Counted from the stretch's first letter, positions 30,020 to 38,879 are shown. The stretch: DNA of 64,000 nt from Spongorhabdus nitratireducens (GCA_947387575.1 CANDOC010000008.1:124001-188000), one strand, 5' to 3'. Numbers and translations: made by a program. The notes: generated by a model not told the origin, from the letters alone.

Positions 30020-30051
30020 TTCCCCTGCGAATCTCATGATTCGCAGGGGAA
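30020..30051 (+). terminator. Hairpin after gpmI
   Basis: Perfect 14-base stem TTCCCCTGCGAATC/GATTCGCAGGGGAA with a TCAT loop, 27 bases after the gpmI stop. There is no T-tract after it on the plus strand, so it may protect the 3' end or attenuate rather than terminate fully. Confidence 0.55.
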
Positions 30052-30219
30052 ACTCTGCTGACTTGTAAACCCTATAACTAAAACATCTGTACCTGCTATT
30101 TCCGTCCCTGTTGTAAATCTGTACTCTGGAAGTAAATCCGGCAACGCTACTGATTGCAGGCACATTTTTTGCTGCCGATAAGACATGGAAGCTGCCCAAG
30201 CAATGTACACCTTCACCTG

Positions 30220-31419
30220 ATGAACTTATTGACTGATTGTCTGAATGCTCTGAGACACTTTTCACCACTACAGGGGTCTGGAAACAGAGCCGTTTATCTG
30301 GCATTCAGCGCCTGCCTGCTACTCTGTTCTCCTTCCGGAATCGCTGAAGAAGATACCGCCAGCCGTTACAAGGAAGTCGACAAGAATATTCGTGAACTGC
30401 AGACTGTTCTCGCCAACATTACCGCAGAGCGCAGCCAGAGCCAGAAGCAACTCCAGCGCGTCGAAAAAGAGATCGCATCCCTTGGCCTCGAAATTCGGGA
30501 TATCAGCCAGCGTTTCCGCCAGACCCGGAAAGATTTGCGCCAACTGCAACGACAGGAAACAGAGCTGGCCGGCAACCGGACCGTGCAACAGAATGCTGTA
30601 ACTGACAGTATTCGTGCCGCTTATCTTGCCGGCCCCGAGTCAGACAGCAGCGCCAACATCAAGGTATTGCTGAACCAGCAGGACCCTGCCCGCAGTGCCC
30701 GCATCCAGAGTTATGACCGCTATATCAACCAGCAGCGTACGACACAGATTACCGAGTTCAATCAGACCATTACTTCGCTGCAACAGGTTCAGCTGGAGCG
30801 GCAACAACTGTCGCAGGCTTTGTCAAAGCAACAGCAAAGCCTGAGCAGCCGGCGCGACTCACTGGGCGGTGAACAGAATAAACGGAAACAGCTGCTAGCC
30901 TCTCTGGATCTCAAGGCCCAGTCCGGTCAACAGCGTCTCAGCCGGTTAAAGGAAGAGCGGCGGGAACTGGAACTGATCATGAAGGAACTGCAGCGTCGTC
31001 AGCAGCAGCCTTCCGGGCAACCCTTTGCCAAAATTCGTGGCAGCCTGCCATGGCCTGTAAACGGCCGCATTCGTTATGGTTTTGGCCAGAAAAGTTCAGA
31101 CTCGGCTTTACCACTGCGAGGCGTCTATATCGATAGCCGGGGCGGTAATGAAGTCCGTGCCGTACACGACGGAAAGGTTGTCTTTTCAGACTGGATTCGG
31201 GGTTATGGCATGCTGGTGATTGTCGATCACGGCAATAATTACATGACACTGTATGCGCATAATGCCACTCTGTTAAAACAGACCGGAGAACAGGTGCTCT
31301 CCGGTGAAGCAATAGCAACCGTCGGCAATAGCGGAGGACAACCCCGGGAAGGGCTGTATTTTGAAATCCGGCATAAAGGTACCCCCGTCAACCCCAAACG
31401 CTGGTTAAAGAAAACCTGA
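30220..31419 (+). CDS. envC: Murein hydrolase activator EnvC
   Basis: Periplasmic coiled-coil protein that activates the AmiA/AmiB amidases at the division septum. N-terminal membrane/signal segment at about 24-42, long coiled coil rich in Gln, Arg and Leu (about 50-265), then a LytM (M23) domain. The LytM domain is degenerate: the first zinc ligand motif (HxxxD) is replaced by YIDSRGG and the final HxH by GLYFEIRHKG, so it cannot be an active peptidase, as known for EnvC. The frame is open back to a TTG at 30154; I use the first ATG, though the ribosome binding site is weak for all candidates. Confidence 0.9.
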   Translation: MNLLTDCLNALRHFSPLQGSGNRAVYLAFSACLLLCSPSGIAEEDTASRYKEVDKNIRELQTVLANITAERSQSQKQLQRVEKEIASLGLEIRDISQRFRQTRKDLRQLQRQETELAGNRTVQQNAVTDSIRAAYLAGPESDSSANIKVLLNQQDPARSARIQSYDRYINQQRTTQITEFNQTITSLQQVQLERQQLSQALSKQQQSLSSRRDSLGGEQNKRKQLLASLDLKAQSGQQRLSRLKEERRELELIMKELQRRQQQPSGQPFAKIRGSLPWPVNGRIRYGFGQKSSDSALPLRGVYIDSRGGNEVRAVHDGKVVFSDWIRGYGMLVIVDHGNNYMTLYAHNATLLKQTGEQVLSGEAIATVGNSGGQPREGLYFEIRHKGTPVNPKRWLKKT

Positions 31420-31520
31420 TACAGCAGTAACAGGACGGCCATGCAGCACAAAAGCTGACTGGCTATACTCGACCACTCGGACACTCTAATTACAGAAACA
31501 AAGCAGGAGCTTTTACAGCC

Positions 31521-32981
31521 ATGCCCAACCCCTTGATTCGACAGGTCTGCCGCGGACTTTCTCTATGCATGGCTGTTGCGTTTATGCTGCCCGCGGTTGC
31601 AGAGGACAAAGCCGCAGAGCCGGCACCGGCAACATCAGAACAATCTACCCAGCACTCTACTCAGCAAGCTACCGACACCCAGGGCAAGCCCCTGCTGCCG
31701 CTGGAGGACCTGCGGGTTTTTGTTGAAGTAATGCAGCGTATCAAAACCGCTTATGTCGAGCCGGTTGATGACAAGACCCTGCTGGACTCGGCAATCCGCG
31801 GCATGCTGGAAGGACTGGACCCTCACTCTGCGTACCTCAAGCCGGAAGATTATAAAGAGCTGGAGATCAGCACCTCCGGTGAGTTCGGCGGACTGGGTAT
31901 GGAAGTCAGCATGGAAGACGGTTTTGTAAAAGTCGTTGCCCCCATTGATGATACTCCTGCTTCGAAAGCCGGTATCCTGGCTGGTGACCTGATCATCAAG
32001 CTGGATGAAGAAAATGTGAAAGGTCTGTCGCTGACCGAAGCTGTGGATAAAATGCGCGGCAAGATCGGGGAGCCGATTCGCCTCACAATTATTCGGGAAG
32101 GTGCCAGCAAGCCACTGGAGATCAGTGTTAAACGGGATGTGATTCGGGTAACCAGTGTTCGCTCCCGCTTTATCGAACCGGGTTATGGCTATCTGCGTTT
32201 AAGCCAGTTCCAGGTAGATACTGATAAAGAAGTTGTTAAAACCATTGAAAAACTGAAGCAGGAAGCCGGTGAGTCAGGTTTGAACGGACTGCTGCTGGAT
32301 CTGCGCAACAACCCGGGTGGTGTATTGCAGGCCGCCGTTGGTGTCAGCGATGCCTTTATCGATGACGGTCTGATTGTTTATACTAAAGGACGTATTCCCA
32401 ACTCTGACCTGCGCTTCAATGCAACCAAAGAAACCATCGCCAGAGATGTGCCTGTCGTGGTACTGATAAATGGCGGTACCGCTTCTGCATCCGAGATTGT
32501 TGCCGGTGCCCTGCAGGATCATCATCGTGCGGTCGTCGTTGGTACCCGCAGCTTTGGTAAAGGTTCTGTTCAGACAGTTCTGCCTCTCAGCGCAGATAAC
32601 GAGCGTGGTCTGAAGCTGACAACTGCCCTGTATTACACACCTAATGGTCGCTCCATTCAGGCTGAAGGTATTATGCCGGATGTCATTGCCCAGCGCGCCA
32701 AGGTAACTCTGCTGGAAAACCAGCTGACCTACCGCGAAGCCGATTTGCAGGGACACCTGAATAATGGCAACGGCAAAGCCGAGGCAGACAAGTCAGAGTC
32801 TTCAGCAAAGGAAAGCGCTGGCAAGGATGGTAAGAAGAAAGAGCAGCCGCTTGAAACCCGTGATTACCAGTTGAGTCAGGCGCTGAATATTCTAAAAGGG
32901 CTGCATATCGCTAAAACTGCAGCACCTGTTACCACAACACCGGAGAAAACAGACGACCAGCCTGTAGAAGAGAAAGAATAA
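31521..32981 (+). CDS. ctpA: S41 family C-terminal processing peptidase CtpA
   Basis: Periplasmic Ser-Lys protease with N-terminal signal peptide (about 1-27, ending AVAED). A PDZ domain occupies about 110-195 (STSGEFGGLGMEV, MEDGFVKVVAPI); the S41 catalytic domain carries the nucleophile Ser in NGGTASASEIVAGAL and the Lys in GTRSFGKGSVQ. 486 aa. C-terminal segment after about 400 is Lys/Glu-rich and probably disordered. In pseudomonads CtpA works with an outer-membrane lipoprotein to degrade peptidoglycan cross-link hydrolases. Start has AGGAG upstream; the third gene of gpmI-envC-ctpA. Confidence 0.95.
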   Translation: MPNPLIRQVCRGLSLCMAVAFMLPAVAEDKAAEPAPATSEQSTQHSTQQATDTQGKPLLPLEDLRVFVEVMQRIKTAYVEPVDDKTLLDSAIRGMLEGLDPHSAYLKPEDYKELEISTSGEFGGLGMEVSMEDGFVKVVAPIDDTPASKAGILAGDLIIKLDEENVKGLSLTEAVDKMRGKIGEPIRLTIIREGASKPLEISVKRDVIRVTSVRSRFIEPGYGYLRLSQFQVDTDKEVVKTIEKLKQEAGESGLNGLLLDLRNNPGGVLQAAVGVSDAFIDDGLIVYTKGRIPNSDLRFNATKETIARDVPVVVLINGGTASASEIVAGALQDHHRAVVVGTRSFGKGSVQTVLPLSADNERGLKLTTALYYTPNGRSIQAEGIMPDVIAQRAKVTLLENQLTYREADLQGHLNNGNGKAEADKSESSAKESAGKDGKKKEQPLETRDYQLSQALNILKGLHIAKTAAPVTTTPEKTDDQPVEEKE

Positions 32982-32989
32982 GATTGTCT

Positions 32990-33018
32990 GGCGGACAGCT
33001 TTATCTGAGTTGTCCGCC
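32990..33018 (+). terminator. Terminator after ctpA
   Basis: GGCGGACAGCT and AGTTGTCCGCC pair (one G-T) around a seven-base loop, followed by TCTTCTCTCC. It starts 8 bases after the ctpA stop. Confidence 0.6.
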
Positions 33019-33039
33019 TCTTCTCTCCCTGACTCTCAT

Positions 33040-33207
33040 TTAATCTTCCCCTGACAGCACCCGAAAAAGTTTCCTGAAAGCACGCCCGCCAAAATCAATA
33101 ACATCTGACTCAGATGGAGGAAAATCATAGTACTGGGCTAACAACAGCATCATCGTAAGCATCCCGGTAAAGCCGAGCACCGAAAAGATAAGCAAGATTC
33201 GCCGCAT
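33040..33207 (-). CDS. Small single-pass membrane protein, unknown
   Basis: Fifty-five residues: MRRILL start, one hydrophobic helix (about 4-29), then a short acidic/basic tail ending FRVLSGED. The frame is open nine codons further, but the ATG at 33207 has a strong ribosome binding site, GGGAGGTG, five bases upstream. Convergent with ctpA. Function unknown; the good ribosome binding site and membrane topology argue it is real. Confidence 0.6.
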   Translation of the reverse strand: MRRILLIFSVLGFTGMLTMMLLLAQYYDFPPSESDVIDFGGRAFRKLFRVLSGED

Positions 33208-33336
33208 AACCACCTCCCTGTGAAATGCAGTCACAATTCTTCACGCTCAGAATAAATAACACTATACGATAGTGATACAGGTTCGACTATATTCGCTTGT
33301 ATTCAGGTTCTGCTGATATCAGCCCGGTGCTTGTCG

Positions 33337-34185
33337 ATGGTCGCTCTCATCACTGCCAGCTGTGGCCAGACCAGCCAGTTATTTCCTTCAGGATTTTACT
33401 CCTCTGAAGCCTGTACCTTCATTACAGCCTGCACCCTGTACCGAGCCATTACCGGAAAGGTAACTATCAGTCGTGAAGGTCTTGGCGCACTGGTCACTTC
33501 AGGTGTTCTGGCCTGTCGCCAGTGGAAGACAGCACACAGTACATCCCGCTTCAGACAAATGCAGTTTCAGGCCTTCTCCTGGTTCGGGCTTGAGCGCGTC
33601 AACTTTGAATTGAGTATCAGTGCTCCGGCGACCGCGGCTCCTCAGGCAAGCTTTGAATCCAGCATTATGAGCACTATGTCTTTAATGGATGATGATATTG
33701 CCGCTGCTGCAGGTGATACCGACCGGTTTCAGGAGTTTATGACGGTGGATCCGGGATCACAGCAAAATTTGTTACAACTGCTGCAACGGGGCAGTGGTCT
33801 GGAGGAGATTTACCTGGGTGAGTGGCCTGGCCGCCATGCGATTTCCGTAGCTTATAAAAACCCCGGAGCCTGCTCTCTGATTTCCGCTATTACCGGTGGC
33901 AACAGCCATATTACCAGCCTGTTCCCAACCAGCAGTGGCGGCTGGTGTTATTTTAATTCCAAAGGGCAATCCCGCAGCTTCAAGGGATATGCCTTACAGG
34001 CTCTGAATTCAGAGGCCGATCTGGCAGAACTGGTCGACAATCTTGTTGGAGCCGAAGCACGCCGACACAGAGTCTGTAACGCCATTATCTATGTATGGAA
34101 ATTGCCCGTTACTGAAAATCCGGATCAGGATTTCGACCAAATAAGCAATCCTGATCACCTGGAGCGAAGTTTTGTCATGTGTTAG
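33337..34185 (+). CDS. Hypothetical protein, possible papain-fold cysteine peptidase
   Basis: A 282-aa protein of no family I can name. Noteworthy pieces: SSEACTFITACTLYRAI near the N-terminus, then GRHAISVAYKNPG near residue 165, then GGWCYFNSKGQSRSF about 40 residues later. A Cys with following helix, a His at the start of a strand and an Asn/Asp in a later strand is the order in papain-fold enzymes such as YopT-type and C39 peptidases, so a cysteine-peptidase or transglutaminase-like fold is possible but unproven. Its 3' end overlaps the convergent arsJ by 11 bases. First ATG chosen; a TTG lies two codons before it. The ribosome binding site is weak. Confidence 0.5.
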   Translation: MVALITASCGQTSQLFPSGFYSSEACTFITACTLYRAITGKVTISREGLGALVTSGVLACRQWKTAHSTSRFRQMQFQAFSWFGLERVNFELSISAPATAAPQASFESSIMSTMSLMDDDIAAAAGDTDRFQEFMTVDPGSQQNLLQLLQRGSGLEEIYLGEWPGRHAISVAYKNPGACSLISAITGGNSHITSLFPTSSGGWCYFNSKGQSRSFKGYALQALNSEADLAELVDNLVGAEARRHRVCNAIIYVWKLPVTENPDQDFDQISNPDHLERSFVMC

Positions 34186-35392
34186 CACTCGCCCGATCTG
34201 CAGGGAGCCAAAGCGAGATAACACAGGCCAGCAGCACAAAAACACAGGATACCCACAGGCAAGCTTCCAACCCTGCCAACTGGAACAACCAGCCAGACAG
34301 TATTGTGCCCATCAACCGTCCCATCGCATTGGCCATATAGTAGAAGCCAACATCCAGAGAAACAGCATCACCCCGGGCATAGCTGACAATCAGAAAGGAA
34401 TGCAGTGAAGAGTTCACAGCAAATATCGCCCCGAAAACCAGCAGTCCGACAACAATCGTCAGCTGGGGGTACCACTCAAACTGAACTCCGGTTGCCACCA
34501 GCGCAGTAATTACTGTCAAAAGAAAAGCCCATACGACAGCACCGTTTTTCCCGCTCTGCTCACCGGTAATACGAGGAGCAATGCTTTGTACCACCCCATA
34601 CCCGATTACCCACAGCGCAAGAAATCCGCCTACTTCGGCATGGCTCCAGCCAAACATCGCCCCCAGATAGATTGGCAAAGCCACTACAAACCATACATCC
34701 CGCGCACCAAATAAAAACAGACGGGCAGCAGACAGAATATTAATGGAACGGCTTTTGGAAAAAATCTGGCTGAACTTGGGTTTGAACTTTGAGCGCCCCA
34801 TCTCTTTATCCAGCTTTGCCAGACTCAATAACAGCACAGCGACCAGTACTACAGCCATCGCAAGTACCGCCAGTTGAAAACCCAGCAGAGATAACAAAGC
34901 GCCACCGATAAAGAAGCCAAATCCTTTCAAGGCATTCTTCGAACCCGTGAGAATGGCTACCCACTTATAAAGCGTGCCTTCCTGACCACCTTTGACCAGT
35001 AATTTGATGGAGCTTTTGGCACTCATCTTGTTCAGGTCTTTGGCAATCCCGGACAGTGCCTGGGCCGCCATAACCCAGGGTACGGTCAACAGGGAAGCCG
35101 GCACAGCCAGCATCCCCAGCGCCAGAATCTGCATCGCAAGTCCCATATTCATGGTGCGATTCAGCCCCAGCCGTGCTCCGAACCAACCACCGACCAGATT
35201 GGTGACCACGCCGAAGAACTCATAGAACAGAAACAGCATGGCCACTTCAAGCGGACTGTATCCCAACTGATGAAAATACAGCACCACCAGCATCCGCAAT
35301 GCGCCGTCGGTGATGGTGAAGTTCCAGTAGTTAAAGGTTACCAGCAGATATTGCCGAACCTGACGGTCCAGCTGATTCAGAGCAGCAAACAT
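34175..35392 (-). CDS. arsJ: Organoarsenical efflux MFS transporter ArsJ
   Basis: Twelve-segment MFS protein, 405 aa, closely resembling ArsJ (QYLLVTFNYWNFTITDGALR, YFHQLGYSPLEVAMLFLFYE, GARDVWFVVALPIYL). ArsJ exports 1-arseno-3-phosphoglycerate formed when GAPDH uses arsenate instead of phosphate; the product hydrolyses outside and frees arsenate. The gap gene lies directly upstream with 31 bases between, as in known gap-arsJ pairs. Start has AGGA upstream. Arsenate resistance is established for the family; in this organism it is inference. Confidence 0.92.
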   Translation of the reverse strand: MFAALNQLDRQVRQYLLVTFNYWNFTITDGALRMLVVLYFHQLGYSPLEVAMLFLFYEFFGVVTNLVGGWFGARLGLNRTMNMGLAMQILALGMLAVPASLLTVPWVMAAQALSGIAKDLNKMSAKSSIKLLVKGGQEGTLYKWVAILTGSKNALKGFGFFIGGALLSLLGFQLAVLAMAVVLVAVLLLSLAKLDKEMGRSKFKPKFSQIFSKSRSINILSAARLFLFGARDVWFVVALPIYLGAMFGWSHAEVGGFLALWVIGYGVVQSIAPRITGEQSGKNGAVVWAFLLTVITALVATGVQFEWYPQLTIVVGLLVFGAIFAVNSSLHSFLIVSYARGDAVSLDVGFYYMANAMGRLMGTILSGWLFQLAGLEACLWVSCVFVLLACVISLWLPADRASANT

Positions 35393-35423
35393 TGATCCGG
35401 CTTCCTATATTAACGGACCAGCA

Positions 35424-36419
35424 TTAACCGACCAGTCGGGCCAGATCCAGAGTACGGCAGGCGTACCCCATTTCATTGTCGTACCAGGCATAGATTTTCA
35501 CCATTCGACCCTCGACTACCATAGTGGACAGTGCATCCACAATCGAAGAACGTCTGTCACTGCGGTAATCAATAGAAACCAGAGGACGCTCTTCATAACC
35601 CAGGACACCAGCCAGTTCTCCTTCAGCTGCCTCTTTCAAGAGTTCATTCACTTCTTCTGCAGTGGTATCGCGCTGCACATCAAACACCATGTCGGTGATA
35701 GAAGCGTTGGCAAGAGGAACCCGGACCGCATGTCCATTCAGCTTGCCGGTCAATTCCGGGAAGATTGCTGTAATCGCCTTGGCTGAGCCGGTTGTGGTCG
35801 GAATCAGTGACATGCCACAGGCCCGTGCCCGGCGCAGATCCTTGTGTGGTGCATCGAGAATAGTCTGGGTATTGGTCAGATCGTGAATAGTTGTCATTGA
35901 ACCACGGTCGATACCCAGTTTTTCCTGGATCACTTTAACGACGGGAGCCATACAGTTTGTAGTGCAGGAAGCAGCAGTCACAATGTCGTGTTTTTCAGCG
36001 TCATAGAGATGATGATTCACCCCCATCACTACATTCAGCACAGATTCGTCTTTTACCGGTGCGGATACCACAACTTTTTTAACGCCTTGTTGCAGGTATT
36101 GATCCAGCAGCTTTCTGATTTTGTGGACACCGGTCGCTTCAATTACGACATCACAGTCAGACCAGTCAACCTTGCCAATTTCCCGTTCGTGAGTGCACTG
36201 AACCGTTTGACCATCAATAACAACCGTTGAATCAGTTGATTCCACACTCTTGTCCCACTGACCATGCACAGAATCAAACTGCAGCAGGTGAGCCAGCGTT
36301 TTTGGATCACCTGCAACATCATTGATTCGAGCGACACTGAATTCTTTATCAGTGAAAGCTTCACGCATTACCAGTCGTCCAATACGACCAAAGCCATTAA
36401 TTCCGATTTTAATCGTCAT
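35424..36419 (-). CDS. gap: Glyceraldehyde-3-phosphate dehydrogenase, ArsJ-associated type
   Basis: NAD-dependent GAPDH, 331 aa. Rossmann motif [15 protein letters not shown] at 7-21, catalytic Cys in [12 protein letters not shown] near 153, His partner in the TTGSAKAI region and the C-terminal [16 protein letters not shown]. Beside arsJ, its likely job is to make 1-arseno-3-phosphoglycerate from arsenate rather than to serve glycolysis. Being an extra copy is inferred from context, since only this copy is in the window. GGGAG precedes the ATG at 11 bases. A 38-bp palindrome lies 112 bases upstream. Confidence 0.93.
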   Translation of the reverse strand: MTIKIGINGFGRIGRLVMREAFTDKEFSVARINDVAGDPKTLAHLLQFDSVHGQWDKSVESTDSTVVIDGQTVQCTHEREIGKVDWSDCDVVIEATGVHKIRKLLDQYLQQGVKKVVVSAPVKDESVLNVVMGVNHHLYDAEKHDIVTAASCTTNCMAPVVKVIQEKLGIDRGSMTTIHDLTNTQTILDAPHKDLRRARACGMSLIPTTTGSAKAITAIFPELTGKLNGHAVRVPLANASITDMVFDVQRDTTAEEVNELLKEAAEGELAGVLGYEERPLVSIDYRSDRRSSIVDALSTMVVEGRMVKIYAWYDNEMGYACRTLDLARLVG

Positions 36420-36530
36420 GGTGCTATTACTCCCGCTGTGACAAACAGCCCTTTAACTTGATTGACCCAATAAACTCAAACTGACAGACAAAGGGCTGTG
36501 AAAATTTTTGATGAGAGTATAGCTGCACGA

Positions 36531-36568
36531 AAAACAAATATATACGTATATTCGTATATATTTGTTTT
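36531..36568 (-). promoter_or_regulatory. 38-bp palindromic operator upstream of gap-arsJ
   Basis: Sixteen-base arms around a six-base centre (TATATT), with inner halves ATATACG and CGTATAT. A TTGAAA -35-like hexamer on the minus strand overlaps the upstream arm, so a bound repressor would block the promoter. AT-rich dyads with central TATA/CGTATA are typical of ArsR sites. Likely bound by the ArsR domain encoded at 37910-38713. Confidence 0.7.
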
Positions 36569-36625
36569 CAAGATCTCTTGCCAAATATCAAGGGACGTCA
36601 GAAACGCTGGCTGAAGTTATAACTA

Positions 36626-36662
36626 AAAGAAGCCCGCACACCTTAGGTATGCAGGCTTCTTT
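36626..36662 (-). terminator. Terminator after the OmpA-family gene
   Basis: AAAGAAGCC.GCA pairs with TGC.GGCTTCTTT (one C-A mismatch) around an 11-base loop; TTTTAGTTAT follows on the minus strand. It separates the OmpA gene from gap-arsJ. Confidence 0.7.
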
Positions 36663-36684
36663 CAATAGGCAGTTTTATTGCAGA

Positions 36685-37725
36685 TTACAGAATTACTGCG
36701 ATAACACGACGGTTATCCTGACGACCTTCGCGGGTACCGTTATCTGCCAGAGGCTGTTCTTCACCAAAGCCGACAGCATCAATACGGCTGCCATCAATAC
36801 CATAGTCACTGATCAGCATCTGTCGTACAGAGTCTACCCGCTTCTGGGACAGACGCTTGTTGTACGCTGCAGGACCGGTACTGTCAGTGTGTCCTTCCAG
36901 ACGGATTCGAACATCCTGATGACGCTTCAGGAAATCACCCATGGCGGCAATACGGCTGACCGCTTCGGAACGAATAACCGCAGAGTCGAAGTCGAATTCA
37001 ACCTGCAGGTCAATCTTCTCGGCCGGTGCACAGCCCAGCTCATTGACGACAACGCCCGGAGCGGTGTCAGGGCACTGGTCCTTACTGTCGATAACACCAT
37101 CGTTATCAGAATCCAACGGCTGTTTTACCGGCTCGGGAGCAGGAGCAGGCGCTGGTGCCGGAGCTGGCTGTTGTGCCGGCTTGCCCGGAGTACCAAAAGT
37201 CCAGGTCAGGGCAACATTCAGCATACTTTCAGTTTGATGGTAGTCCAGACTGCGAACAGCCCGAACATCACCACGCAGAGACAGGTATGGAGAAAGCGCT
37301 GTACGCAAACCAATACCGCCATTCACGCGGGTATCATCCCGGTCCTTGCCATGCTGAACCGCTTCATCAATTTCACCGATACCGGCAACGATGTAAGGTG
37401 TCAGGCCATCAGACCAGGGTGACAGGTCATAAAAGCCATCAAGACGGTAGTTTTTGACCCGAACATCATTGCTGCTGTTTTTCAGGTCAGTCTTTTTTTC
37501 GGAATACACAGCTTCGAGGCTGTAACGATCATTAAAGCGATAACCCAGCCCCAGCTGAGGTGCAAGAGCGTTATCAATACCACGCTGACTGTCGTAATCG
37601 TTATAGGCACCACCAATGGAAAGGGTAACGCCTTTATCAACAACTTCTTCAGCAATGGCTGTTCCACTGACAGCGGCTGCAACAGCAACACTGATCAGTG
37701 TGCGCGTGACCAAACGCACTTTCAT
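36685..37725 (-). CDS. OmpA-family outer-membrane protein
   Basis: Signal peptide (1-25), an eight-strand beta-barrel half (about 26-180, GVTLSIGGAYNDYDS start), a Pro-Ala linker (PAPAPAPAPAPEPVKQP), a thrombospondin type-3-like calcium-binding segment (DSDNDGVIDSKDQCPDTAPG) and a C-terminal OmpA peptidoglycan-binding domain with RIRLEGHTDSTGPAAYNKRL and RVDSVRQ. 346 aa. AGGGGA lies upstream of the ATG. It sits between the arsenic genes but has its own promoter region and terminator, so its part in arsenic handling is unproven. Confidence 0.9.
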   Translation of the reverse strand: MKVRLVTRTLISVAVAAAVSGTAIAEEVVDKGVTLSIGGAYNDYDSQRGIDNALAPQLGLGYRFNDRYSLEAVYSEKKTDLKNSSNDVRVKNYRLDGFYDLSPWSDGLTPYIVAGIGEIDEAVQHGKDRDDTRVNGGIGLRTALSPYLSLRGDVRAVRSLDYHQTESMLNVALTWTFGTPGKPAQQPAPAPAPAPAPEPVKQPLDSDNDGVIDSKDQCPDTAPGVVVNELGCAPAEKIDLQVEFDFDSAVIRSEAVSRIAAMGDFLKRHQDVRIRLEGHTDSTGPAAYNKRLSQKRVDSVRQMLISDYGIDGSRIDAVGFGEEQPLADNGTREGRQDNRRVIAVIL

Positions 37726-37909
37726 AATAGTCCCCTCAATTCGTCTTTTTCTTGTGTGTGCTCAAAAGCCATAGGAAGCATCGTTATTCAGCCCTGAAAA
37801 CGACGCTTTTATGACAAGTAATGTGTTGAGACAGTTTCGAATCTTAAGGGATCAAACATTTGTTATAAAGTGATAATCTCACACTTATGCAGGTATCATG
37901 CAAAAGTTG

Positions 37910-38713
37910 TCATACTGATGCCGGTTGTTTTTGTTCCAGCTTCGGTTTTTGTTCCAATTTCGGCTTATGCTCCAATTTCGACAACGCTTTTATTTTCAGT
38001 CGTTTTTTTTCTGAATTGATATATCCCGGTTGTCCCATGCGCACGGTTTGCAATACTTGCGCCGCCCACAATGGCAAATCATCAGCCAGTCTGTAAAACA
38101 TTTGTTGTCCCTGTCGTCTTACATCCAAAACTTTCAGACTTCTCATTTGAGCCAGGTGGCGTGATATCTTGGGCTGGATTTCCTGCATGACGTCTGCAAG
38201 ATCAGAAACGCAGAGTTCCTTTTCATCTTCAATCAGCATCAGAATACGCAGACGGGTATTGTCACTGAGAATTTTAAAGAATTCGGTGGGTATCGACGGA
38301 TTTAATGTTTCAGCACCGGTATTAAGTTTCAGAAATAGCCTGATCCGTTCTTCCAGTTCATCTGCAGCGGCAGTAAAAGGCGCAATACCTGACAGGGGTT
38401 TTGGGTCGGTCAAATCCCAGTGCATCAGTGCCTGTGACGGTGGGTAAAGCTCACACTCATCCTTGGCTTTATCACACAGGGAAATCACATAATCAAAAGA
38501 TTGCTGCGGCAGCTGCTCAATGGTTTTGCTGGAAAGCTCGCCACAGGGTATTCCCCTCTGCTCAAGCGTTTCATATACCCGGGGGTCGATCGTTTGTGGA
38601 TCTGTACCGGCACTGAATACTTCAGCCGAGCCATCAGCCATATGCCGAAACATCACTTCTGCCAGCTGTGAACGGGCTGAGTTTCCCGTGCATAAAAACA
38701 ACACTGAGTACAA
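37910..38713 (-). CDS. Arsenate reductase (LMW phosphatase fold)-ArsR transcription regulator fusion
   Basis: Two domains. Residues 1-130: low-molecular-weight phosphatase/arsenate reductase with CTGNSARS at 8-15 and the second and third cysteines Cys80 and Cys87 (LCDKAKDEC), the spacing used by thioredoxin-coupled ArsC. Residues 140-225: ArsR winged helix (FFKILSDNTRLRILMLI, then QPKISRHLAQMR). The As(III) site ELCVCDL reads ELCVSDL here, keeping only Cys168 of the usual three. After about 235 a Lys-rich tail has repeated KLEQKP units. Likely regulates the gap-arsJ operator. The start gives a proper LMW-phosphatase N-terminus. Fusions of this kind exist; the missing cysteines suggest a different signal, perhaps through the reductase domain. 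Confidence 0.85.
   Translation of the reverse strand: MYSVLFLCTGNSARSQLAEVMFRHMADGSAEVFSAGTDPQTIDPRVYETLEQRGIPCGELSSKTIEQLPQQSFDYVISLCDKAKDECELYPPSQALMHWDLTDPKPLSGIAPFTAAADELEERIRLFLKLNTGAETLNPSIPTEFFKILSDNTRLRILMLIEDEKELCVSDLADVMQEIQPKISRHLAQMRSLKVLDVRRQGQQMFYRLADDLPLWAAQVLQTVRMGQPGYINSEKKRLKIKALSKLEHKPKLEQKPKLEQKQPASV
37931..37984 (-). repeat. Three 18-bp tandem repeats in the fusion gene tail
   Basis: Three imperfect 18-base units (plus strand TTGTTCCARCTTCGGTTT and variants), each encoding roughly KLEQKP on the minus strand. In-frame, so copy-number change would alter only the tail length. Confidence 0.6.
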
Positions 38714-38844
38714 AGCGGGTACCTGCTAGTTTCAAATTCCCGCTATGCTATCGACCCTGTAGCCTTTCAGCAATATTCCACAGACCCGGGACAGACCAGA
38801 AACAGCCTCATACCTTTTCTGTTTTGATGTTTCAGAATCAACTA

Positions 38845-38872
38845 CCAGAGCCTGATTGCGATCAAGCTCTGG
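38845..38872 (-). terminator. Hairpin after the phasin gene
   Basis: CCAGAGC/GCTCTGG with an inner TGAT/ATCA stem and a TGCG loop, eight bases after the phasin stop. No T-tract follows on the minus strand. Confidence 0.45.
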
Positions 38873-38879
38873 CAAAGCA

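Noticed and set aside
30220-31419. Active M23 metallopeptidase
   Set aside because: The zinc ligand motifs are replaced, so this is an EnvC-type activator.
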